From NCBI GenBank assembly GCA_025449795.1, contig JANWIQ010000020.1, positions 1 to 6,724 of the forward strand: a stretch of DNA of 6,724 bases, read 5' to 3'. A program made the translations under genes and the position numbers. This DNA is from Minisyncoccota bacterium. Lineage in GTDB: Bacteria > Patescibacteriota > Microgenomatia > Levybacterales > UBA12049. The notes beneath the pieces were generated by a model. The model saw only the letters and a list, made by a program, of their open reading frames with translations. It made no database searches and was not told where the DNA came from. Of this stretch, positions 1 through 4,966 are shown in pieces (within the stretch, counting starts at the first letter, position 1; each line of letters begins with the position of its first letter).

Positions 1-30
1 CGGATAAACCGTTTTAAGGATCTCATATAT

Positions 31-2292
31 TTACTGAGCATGCCAGGCTTTGAGGGCATCAAGTGCTTGCTGGTCGGTTGCACTAAAATTCAGAAGGATA
101 AAATGCATTTCATCAATTGCTTTTTGTGCATAGTCAGCATTAATAACGACACCATTTTTATTTACACCAAGACTGTGATAAAAAATTCCCAATGCGTAAT
201 AGGCCTCGTGATAATCCTTCTTGAGACGTATTGTGTTTTGCAATACAGCAACCGCTTCCTGGACATGGCCTGTTTGGCCTAGGATAAGGCCGAAGTTGTA
301 GGAAACTTTTGCATCTGTTGGGGCAAGTTGTGTTGCTTTTTGGATACTGGTAAGTGCATCACTAAGATACTGCGGATTTAGTTGGGAAAGTGCATACATA
401 ATTCGGACGCGTGTTTTCCAATAGGTGACAACATTGGGATGGTTTGCTACCAAATCATTGCTTACTGCGACTGCTTCTTGGGCAAGTTGTGTAGGAGTGC
501 CGGTAGCTGATTTATTTTGCTGGGCAAGTGCCACTGCCACCACCGCATCATCAAGTGCGAGTTCGTCCTGGAATGTTGGCTCGGATGGCCGAAGGGAAAT
601 TGCCTGATGCAGCGGCTGATAAGCATTTTGGTACTCTCCTGCATTCACAAAATTTTGTCCAAGTGCGTATGCTTTATCCGCTTGCCAGTAGATAAAGAGT
701 GTATAGAGGAAATAGAGTGCGACCAAACTTACTCCAGCGGAGAGAATCCACTGGAAGGGAGAGATATTTGATAGTGGATATTTGATATTAGATATTTTCG
801 GAAAAAGAATTTCATTTTCCGGTTTTATTTGATCTTGGAGCATCAAGACAAATCCTGGAAAAAGAAAAAGAAAAAGATTGACAATCACCACAGAAAATCC
901 AAAGAAATTAATGATAAGAATACCGAGATAGCTGGCTAAGAGACCAGCCGGCAAATAGCGTATAGCATATAGCTTATGGTTTGGCTCTCTTTGTATTTTC
1001 CATAGGCCATACGCCATAAGCCATGCGCTCATGCTAATCATAAAGAGGTATGTCCCGAGTCCCACGATGCCCGTTGTCGCAAGGTAGTTGAGATATTCGT
1101 TGTGGGCTTTATTGTATAAATATCCAAATTCAGAGGTAAGGTTATGAGCTGGGGGCATAAAAAGATAATATGCGTACGCAAATGTTTCTACTCCTGTCCC
1201 AAAAATTGGGTAGTGTAGCCACGCCGAAATGGCGCCAGTCCATACATAGAGACGAATTTTTCCTGAATCTGTACCGCCAAATTCTCCTGTAGAGATGGTA
1301 GACGTAGGCGGTATCGTGGTCGTTGGTGTTTTCACCCTGAGCGAAGTCGAAGGGTTTGGATGAGTTTGGAAATGGCTTGCAAGAGCAGGGAACATGAATT
1401 TGTCAATTTGGTCTATTGAGGTCCCAACGACAAATGTAATAAGAGCAATACCACCAATGAGTGCCAATACATACCCCCGCTTCGCCCAGGCTTCACGGGA
1501 CAAGCAACGGGTAAGCGAAAACTTTTTTTCTGCCCAGATGTACCAGCCAAAAAATAAGACAAGGGAAATACTTAACCCGACAAATCCGCCTCGCGATTTG
1601 GCATAGAGAAAGTCAAGATAAAAAAGAAGCGTAGCCACTAACAAGCCACCTGCAATTCGTTTTTTGGATTGTTGCCACAGGTACATCCCAAGGCTCATTG
1701 CGAGTGGAATGAGCGCAGCGAGATATGCACTAAGCCAATCGGGTTGGCCAAGTGTGGAAAAAATTCGCACTTTGGGTTGAAAATTAGATGTCCAGCACGA
1801 GACGTCAAACGTGCCACGAAAGACAAGACAGGTTGGGTCATATCCAAAATGGGAAGGTAAACCCCACAACGCCACCACAACACCAGAAAGGATAATGGTG
1901 TACAAATAAGAAAGGAGTTTTTCTTTATGTATATTGGAGACAAAGGCATAATATACGAGTGTGTAGGTAATAAGGGATAATAACCCTCCGTTAAATCGGG
2001 AGTAGTATCCCCACCAAGAGGTGTGGGTATCTAGGGATATAGTAGTAGAGATAAGCTGGGATCCTAGAAAAAGGAGGATAGGAATATCAAGAGGTGTCCG
2101 CTGGATAAAAATTCTTCTCTGAAAAACCATTTTACTTATCCATGCAGCAATAATAATAGTAGTGAGTCCAAAAGTAAGCCATATTTTATTTAATTCAAAA
2201 AGCTCTGAGGTGTCTTGGGTAAATACAATCGGGACGAAGAAAAAAAGAGTATAAAAAGACCAGGAAATAAGACGGTTAAGAAAATTTACCAT
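31..2292 (-). CDS. Wzy_C / O-antigen ligase-type polytopic membrane protein with C-terminal TPR repeats
   Basis: This is a 753-residue membrane protein likely to polymerise or transfer a lipid-linked glycan at the outer face of the cytoplasmic membrane. About a dozen hydrophobic segments fill residues 1-535, the first at about 6-25. The Wzy_C/ligase signature lies around R347 (RLYVWTGAISAW), followed by HYPIFGTG and then KAHNEYL with A396-H397-N398; the Arg and His match the conserved pattern of ligases and polymerases. From about residue 538 the chain is soluble and alpha-helical with TPR-like repeats (for example YNFGLILGQTGHVQEAVAVL), probably a partner-binding domain. It starts with ATG at 2290-2292 without a visible Shine-Dalgarno site; a 9-bp tandem repeat lies directly upstream. 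Three repeat elements are read in frame: residues 313-321, about 422-445 and 499-510. It is transcribed divergently from mreB. Whether it acts as O-antigen ligase, polymerase or protein O-oligosaccharyltransferase cannot be told from sequence alone. Confidence 0.85.
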   Translation of the reverse strand: MVNFLNRLISWSFYTLFFFVPIVFTQDTSELFELNKIWLTFGLTTIIIAAWISKMVFQRRIFIQRTPLDIPILLFLGSQLISTTISLDTHTSWWGYYSRFNGGLLSLITYTLVYYAFVSNIHKEKLLSYLYTIILSGVVVALWGLPSHFGYDPTCLVFRGTFDVSCWTSNFQPKVRIFSTLGQPDWLSAYLAALIPLAMSLGMYLWQQSKKRIAGGLLVATLLFYLDFLYAKSRGGFVGLSISLVLFFGWYIWAEKKFSLTRCLSREAWAKRGYVLALIGGIALITFVVGTSIDQIDKFMFPALASHFQTHPNPSTSLRVKTPTTTIPPTSTISTGEFGGTDSGKIRLYVWTGAISAWLHYPIFGTGVETFAYAYYLFMPPAHNLTSEFGYLYNKAHNEYLNYLATTGIVGLGTYLFMISMSAWLMAYGLWKIQREPNHKLYAIRYLPAGLLASYLGILIINFFGFSVVIVNLFLFLFPGFVLMLQDQIKPENEILFPKISNIKYPLSNISPFQWILSAGVSLVALYFLYTLFIYWQADKAYALGQNFVNAGEYQNAYQPLHQAISLRPSEPTFQDELALDDAVVAVALAQQNKSATGTPTQLAQEAVAVSNDLVANHPNVVTYWKTRVRIMYALSQLNPQYLSDALTSIQKATQLAPTDAKVSYNFGLILGQTGHVQEAVAVLQNTIRLKKDYHEAYYALGIFYHSLGVNKNGVVINADYAQKAIDEMHFILLNFSATDQQALDALKAWHAQ
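763..797. repeat. Heptameric tandem repeat (GATATTN x5) inside the ligase gene
   Basis: Five consecutive 7-bp units fit GATATTN, one of them with a substitution (GATAGTG). Bases 770-795 match 24 of 26 positions with the intergenic copy at 2501-2526 in the same orientation. Read on the minus strand in frame, the unit array gives residues 499-510 of the membrane protein (ISNIKYPLSNIS), between a hydrophobic segment and the last membrane segment before the TPR domain. The array is seen directly; that it arose by insertion or expansion is inferred. Confidence 0.85.
958..1027. repeat. Inverted heptameric repeats (CYATANG family) inside the ligase gene
   Basis: Bases 1000-1027 are four tandem 7-bp units of form CCATANG (last unit CCATGCG). 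Bases 958-979 carry three related units in the opposite orientation. The 22-base arms 958-979 and 1000-1021 are reverse complements at 17 of 22 positions across a 20-base loop. In the minus-strand mRNA three of the five differences become G-U wobbles, so a long hairpin is possible. It is translated in frame as about residues 422-445 (LMAYGLW, then KLYAIRYL), a probable loop and helix end after a membrane segment. Confidence 0.75.
1331..1356. repeat. REP-like palindromic element inside the ligase gene
   Basis: The plus strand holds an imperfect palindrome bounded by CCCT (1335-1338) and AGGG (1351-1354), with core GAGCGAAGTCGA. The same core with one change occurs at 3662-3673 before mreC. On the minus strand it is read in frame as N313 to K321 (NPSTSLRVK), at the start of a Thr/Pro-rich, probably extracytoplasmic loop before the Wzy_C signature. 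From memory, repeats of this kind are dispersed in many bacterial genomes; I could not check copy number here. Confidence 0.7.
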
Positions 2293-2297
2293 AATTT

Positions 2298-2320
2298 CTA
2301 ATTAACCTAATTAACCTAAT
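2298..2320. repeat. Tandem 9-bp repeat before the ligase start codon
   Basis: CTAATTAAC is repeated 2.6 times without error (2298-2306, 2307-2315, 2316-2320). It begins 5 bp upstream of the ligase ATG (2290-2292, minus strand) and fills the place where a ribosome binding site would lie. On the minus strand it reads as GTTAATTAG units with no purine-rich Shine-Dalgarno core. Confidence 0.75.
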
Positions 2321-2350
2321 CTCTACAATTGGGAATTGGATTTTTTTAGA

Positions 2351-2381
2351 CCAATTAGAAATTAGAGCAATTAGTAATTCA
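2351..2381. repeat. AT-rich heptameric repeat in the ligase-mreB spacer
   Basis: Units CAATTAG (2352-2358), AAATTAG (2359-2365), CAATTAG (2368-2374) and TAATTCA (2375-2381) form a degenerate heptamer array interrupted by two bases. The leading CCAATT (2351-2356) also pairs with AATTGG at 2334-2339 across a T-rich 11-base loop. It belongs to the same style of repeat as the arrays at 2501 and 3626. Confidence 0.6.
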
Positions 2382-2417
2382 ATTCATCGTAACATACTAG
2401 CAACAAGACACACAAGA

Positions 2418-2426
2418 TGTTAGAAT
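2418..2426 (+). promoter_or_regulatory. Candidate extended -10 promoter for mreB
   Basis: TGTTAGAAT is a TGn extended -10 element with a hexamer matching TATAAT at five of six positions. No good -35 is found 16-18 bp upstream. A start a few bases downstream would give an mreB leader of roughly 95 bases ending in the heptamer array at 2501-2526. In AT-rich DNA such matches arise by chance, so this is only a candidate. Confidence 0.3.
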
Positions 2427-2500
2427 AGAAATGAAATATCTCATACTATTAATTTCAAATAATTACCAATTTCCCATGAGATAAAAAGTAAAATTCATTT

Positions 2501-2526
2501 GATATTGGATATTTGATATTGGATAT
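2501..2526. repeat. Heptameric tandem repeat (GATATTK) abutting the mreB start codon
   Basis: Three full GATATTK units and a partial fourth end two bases before the mreB ATG at 2529. It matches the in-gene array at 770-795 at 24 of 26 positions. It occupies the ribosome-binding region, where no Shine-Dalgarno sequence is visible, so it may act as an unstructured AT-rich translation leader. A related array in inverse orientation follows mreB at 3624-3653. Confidence 0.8.
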
Positions 2527-2528
2527 GT

Positions 2529-3617
2529 ATGTTTAATAAATTCTTTGGGCTTTTCTCCCAAGATATCGGTATCGACCTTGGCACGGCCAATACCCTTGTG
2601 TGGGTAAAAGGAAAAGGTGTCGTGGTACGCGAACCTTCTATTGTCGCTAGACACAGAAAATCAAAAGAAATTATTGCAATAGGCTCTGAAGCAAAAAAAA
2701 TGCTTGGAAAAACACCGGCAAATATTGTGACGATTCGTCCGCTTCGTGGTGGGGTAATTGCAGATTTTGATGCAACAGAGGCAATGATAGCCCACTACAT
2801 GAAGGAAGTGCATGACGTAAATACAAAATTGCCCATGAGTTTTGTGCACCCAAAAGTGGTGATAGGTATTCCATCTGCAGTAACAGAAGTGCAGCGTCGT
2901 GCCGTATGGGAAGCAGCGCTTGCAGCAGGTGCCAGGGAAGCATTTCTTATTGAAGAACCAATGGCAGCGGCAATTGGGGCAGGAGTATCGGTTTTTCAGC
3001 CAACCGGAGTGATGCTGGTAGATATTGGCGGAGGGACAACCGAGATTGCGGTAATTTCTTTAGGAGGGATTGTGGTAAATAGGTCGTTGCGTATCGCAGG
3101 GGATGATATGGATGAGGCAATTTTGCATTTTGTGAGATTGAAGCATGGGCTCTTACTTGGAGAAAAAACAGCAGAGGATGTAAAAGTAAAAATAGGCAGC
3201 GCATATGAAAGAAACCTAAAATTTAAAACCGAAAAACTAAAAATTGAAGAACGAGAAGAAAATGTTGCAGTAGTGAGGGGACGGGATATAGAAACAGGTT
3301 TGCCAAAGAGTTTGCGTATCACAGAGGCAGAAGTGCGCGAAGCATTGGCTCCGGTTCTTTCACGTATTGTGGAGAATATTGCAGATGTATTGGAAGAAGC
3401 ACCCCCAGAACTGACTGCAGATATTTTGGAGCATGGCATTCTTATTACCGGTGGTGGCGCTCTTCTTCCCGGTATCGACAAGCTTATTATGGAGCGTACC
3501 CATATTCCGGTGCTTATTGCTGATGATCCGCTGACGACGGTCGTGCGGGGAGCTGGCCTCGTGTTGGAAGATGAGCAACTCTTACATAGGGTAAAAGTGA
3601 CCGGAGGACTACAATAG
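2529..3617 (+). CDS. mreB: Rod shape-determining protein MreB (bacterial actin)
   Basis: MreB is the actin-like ATPase that polymerises under the membrane and guides lateral wall synthesis with MreC/MreD and, typically, RodA and PBP2. All actin-fold motifs are present: phosphate 1 DIGIDLGTANT (12-22), connect 1 EEPMAAAIGAG (142-152), phosphate 2 LVDIGGGTTEIAV (163-175) and the adenosine motif ITGGGALLPGID (306-317). The N-terminus MFNKFFGLFS resembles the short membrane-binding amphipathic segment of Gram-negative MreB and supports this ATG. At 362 residues it is about 15-20 longer than usual; most of the excess is an Asn/Lys/Glu-rich segment at 229-241 between GSAY and VRGR, apparently in subdomain IIB, encoded by a degenerate heptamer array. 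No Shine-Dalgarno site is visible. mreC follows after 80 bp and mreD after that, the standard gene order. Confidence 0.97.
   Translation: MFNKFFGLFSQDIGIDLGTANTLVWVKGKGVVVREPSIVARHRKSKEIIAIGSEAKKMLGKTPANIVTIRPLRGGVIADFDATEAMIAHYMKEVHDVNTKLPMSFVHPKVVIGIPSAVTEVQRRAVWEAALAAGAREAFLIEEPMAAAIGAGVSVFQPTGVMLVDIGGGTTEIAVISLGGIVVNRSLRIAGDDMDEAILHFVRLKHGLLLGEKTAEDVKVKIGSAYERNLKFKTEKLKIEEREENVAVVRGRDIETGLPKSLRITEAEVREALAPVLSRIVENIADVLEEAPPELTADILEHGILITGGGALLPGIDKLIMERTHIPVLIADDPLTTVVRGAGLVLEDEQLLHRVKVTGGLQ
3216..3250. repeat. Degenerate heptameric array inside mreB
   Basis: Consecutive 7-base units share the form YTAAAAN: CTAAAAT at 3216, TTAAAAC at 3223, CGAAAAA at 3230, CTAAAAA at 3237, then a degenerate TTGAAGA at 3244. 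The array coincides with the residues (about 230-241) that exceed the usual MreB length between GSAY and VRGR. Lys codons are A-rich anyway in this genome, so the periodicity could partly reflect a Lys/Leu pattern in the protein. Confidence 0.5.
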
Positions 3618-3625
3618 CATACTAC

Positions 3626-3653
3626 CAATTTCAAATATCCAATTTCTAATAAT
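3626..3653. repeat. Heptameric repeat between mreB and mreC, inverse orientation
   Basis: Units CAATTTC (3626-3632), AAATATC (3633-3639), CAATTTC (3640-3646) and TAATAAT (3647-3653) follow the mreB stop. Bases 3624-3646 match the reverse complement of the array upstream of mreB at 20 of 23 positions, so mreB is bracketed by inverted copies of one repeat family. Confidence 0.7.
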
Positions 3654-3655
3654 TA

Positions 3656-3680
3656 TTCTTCGAGCGTAGTCGAGAAGGAG
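3656..3680. repeat. REP-like palindrome before mreC
   Basis: Arms TTCTTCGA (3656-3663) and TCGAGAA (3670-3676) can pair, with one bulged T, around a six-base loop. The core GAGCGTAGTCGA differs by one base from that of the element inside the ligase gene at 1339-1350. Its 3' end supplies AAGGAG (3675-3680), a perfect Shine-Dalgarno core, but this lies 17 bases before the mreC ATG, too far for ordinary initiation. There is no U-run after the hairpin, so it is not a classical terminator. Confidence 0.65.
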
Positions 3681-3685
3681 TAGTA

Positions 3686-3691
3686 TATAAT
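3686..3691 (+). promoter_or_regulatory. Perfect TATAAT -10 hexamer directly before mreC
   Basis: TATAAT ends six bases before the mreC ATG (3698-3700). Transcription from this hexamer would begin at or next to the A of the start codon and give a leaderless mRNA. No -35 match is seen at 16-18 bp upstream and there is no TGn extension. It may add to readthrough from mreB, or be chance in an AT-rich stretch. Confidence 0.4.
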
Positions 3692-3697
3692 AACCCT

Positions 3698-4498
3698 ATG
3701 CAGCAGAGGCGTTCTTTTCTTCCATCCTTTTTCCTATTCTTCTTTCTTTCAGGACTGATTTTTTTTCTCTCCAGCCGCAACTTTCTTCCGGGGGAAAACT
3801 TCTTCCAAAATATTTTTTTTAGTTTCCAGGGAGGAGTTTTTCAGGTAGTCCATATCCCTTTTGGGTTTTTTCACAATAATGCATTGCAAAAATTGCAGAA
3901 GGAAAATCTTGCATTGCAGGCGCAGCTTGTCCACGAAAAACAACTCGAAGAGGATAATGCTGCCCTGCGGGACCAATTTCAGACAGCGAGTATTCCCTCA
4001 ACGTCACTTTTGCCGGCAACAGTTATTGGCGCCCCACAATTTATTCCCGGCGTAGGAAGTCCGGAAAATTTGGTGATAGATAAAGGGACAAAAAGTGGCG
4101 TGGTAGGTGGGGAGACCGTCATCTATCAGCGCAACGTAGTGGGTACTATTAGCGGGGCAACGGATTGGGCGGCACAGGTAATGCTGGTGAGTAGTGCCAA
4201 TAGCTCTTTTACCGCAAAGACAGTGGGGAGCCACGCGCAGGGAGTTTTGTCAGGAGAGGGAGAGGGCAGCATGGTGTTGGGGAGCGTGTTGCTTTCCGAT
4301 ACGTTACAAGTGGGAGATATCGTGGTGACAAGCGGTTCGGAAGATGGCGTAGGAAAAGGTTTTCCGCCTGGGCTTATCGTAGGAAAAATAATTTCTGTCA
4401 ATAAAACGCCAAGCAGTCTCTATCAGAGTGCACGAGTGCAAAGTCTATTGCAGTTTAACAAACTTACTACCGTATTTGTTATAAAAGGAAAGGAGTAA
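3698..4498 (+). CDS. mreC: Rod shape-determining protein MreC
   Basis: MreC is the bitopic scaffold that links the MreB filament with the extracytoplasmic wall synthases. The 266-residue product has a basic N-terminus (QQRR), one membrane segment at about 9-26, a heptad-patterned coiled coil at about 62-95 (ALQKLQKENLALQAQLVHE) and the two-lobed beta-domain from about 104 to 263, with the family-typical pattern VIDKGTKSGV (126-135), VVGTISG (147-153), VLLSDTLQVGDIVVTSG (197-213) and FPPGLIVGKI (222-231). Length and order are normal for the family. The ATG at 3698 is the only reasonable start just ahead of the membrane segment; AAGGAG lies 17 bases upstream, and TATAAT six bases upstream. mreD follows after 33 bp. 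Confidence 0.95.
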   Translation: MQQRRSFLPSFFLFFFLSGLIFFLSSRNFLPGENFFQNIFFSFQGGVFQVVHIPFGFFHNNALQKLQKENLALQAQLVHEKQLEEDNAALRDQFQTASIPSTSLLPATVIGAPQFIPGVGSPENLVIDKGTKSGVVGGETVIYQRNVVGTISGATDWAAQVMLVSSANSSFTAKTVGSHAQGVLSGEGEGSMVLGSVLLSDTLQVGDIVVTSGSEDGVGKGFPPGLIVGKIISVNKTPSSLYQSARVQSLLQFNKLTTVFVIKGKE

Positions 4499-4505
4499 TT
4501 CATCA

Positions 4506-4535
4506 ATGCGAGCGAATATAAAAAAATCTCAATGA
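4506..4535 (+). CDS. Nine-codon mini-ORF overlapping the mreD start (possible leader peptide)
   Basis: AGGAG (4491-4495), which overlaps the end of mreC, lies 10 bases before an ATG at 4506. This opens a nine-codon frame (MRANIKKSQ) whose TGA overlaps the mreD ATG as ATGA (4532-4535). mreD itself has no closer Shine-Dalgarno site, so ribosomes may reach it by termination and reinitiation. The mini-ORF contains a run of seven A (4520-4526); a -1 slip or one extra A there would fuse it in frame to mreD (MRANIKKISMKFFW). It could therefore be a true leader, the N-terminus of MreD separated by a homopolymer error, or chance. Confidence 0.35.
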   Translation: MRANIKKSQ

Positions 4536-4966
4536 AATTTTTTTGGATACTTGGTATTCTGAGTATACTTCTGTTTTTGCAAACAACTATTTTTTCTCTT
4601 CCCCTTGTCCTTGGCGGCTTGCTCTTTTTTTGCGTGTTGTATAAAGAGCAGTGGATATTTCCGGTTGGATTTGGTATGGGAATACTCTTGGACATGCTTA
4701 CCTTTCACCCAATTGGGTTAACCAGCATATTTTTTACTATCCTTCTTGGAATAGTTTTTTTGTATGAAAGAAAATTTGAAATCCAAAGCCTTACCTTTAT
4801 CACTTTTGTTACTTTTCTTGCAAGTCTTGTGTATGGATTGCTTTTTCACGAGCCACAAATATTTTTAGAAGCAGTGATGCTGGCAGTTTTTGCAGGAGGG
4901 ATATTTTTTGCCATAGGAGTAGGAGATACTACAACGTTTGACGTAATGCAGCTGCGAAAGAACTAG
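4532..4966 (+). CDS. mreD: Rod shape-determining protein MreD
   Basis: MreD is the small polytopic membrane member of the elongasome and is thought to bind MreC. The 144-residue product is very hydrophobic, with about five to six membrane segments (about 3-22, 25-38, 43-58, 62-79, 86-105 and 112-131) and the family-like stretch GFGMGILLDMLTFHPIGLTS (46-65), comparable to the G-x3-LLD-x5-PxG pattern of MreD proteins. Sequence identity in this family is always low, so position after mreBC carries much of the assignment. ATG at 4532 is the only standard start in frame; upstream the frame is closed by the TAA of mreC. Its last 38 bp overlap the 3' end of the opposing sigma-factor gene, so the two transcripts are complementary there. 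Confidence 0.88.
   Translation: MKFFWILGILSILLFLQTTIFSLPLVLGGLLFFCVLYKEQWIFPVGFGMGILLDMLTFHPIGLTSIFFTILLGIVFLYERKFEIQSLTFITFVTFLASLVYGLLFHEPQIFLEAVMLAVFAGGIFFAIGVGDTTTFDVMQLRKN

Noticed and set aside
1..30. Sequence left of the ligase stop codon
   Set aside because: Thirty bases with no hairpin, U-run or reading frame that can be supported.
2334..2356. AATTGG/CCAATT inverted repeat with a T-rich loop as a terminator
   Set aside because: The stem is six AT-rich pairs and the T-run lies in the loop, not after the stem; it also sits between divergent starts, where no terminator is needed.
2996..3634. A 212-codon open frame antisense to mreB
   Set aside because: It is the complement of strongly conserved MreB codons, has Ser/Ile/Pro-rich composition without a recognisable domain, and follows from low stop frequency on the opposite strand.
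763..3653. The repeat arrays as a CRISPR array
   Set aside because: Units are 7 bp and directly tandem, without the 23-40 bp repeats and unique spacers of CRISPR, and no cas gene is present.
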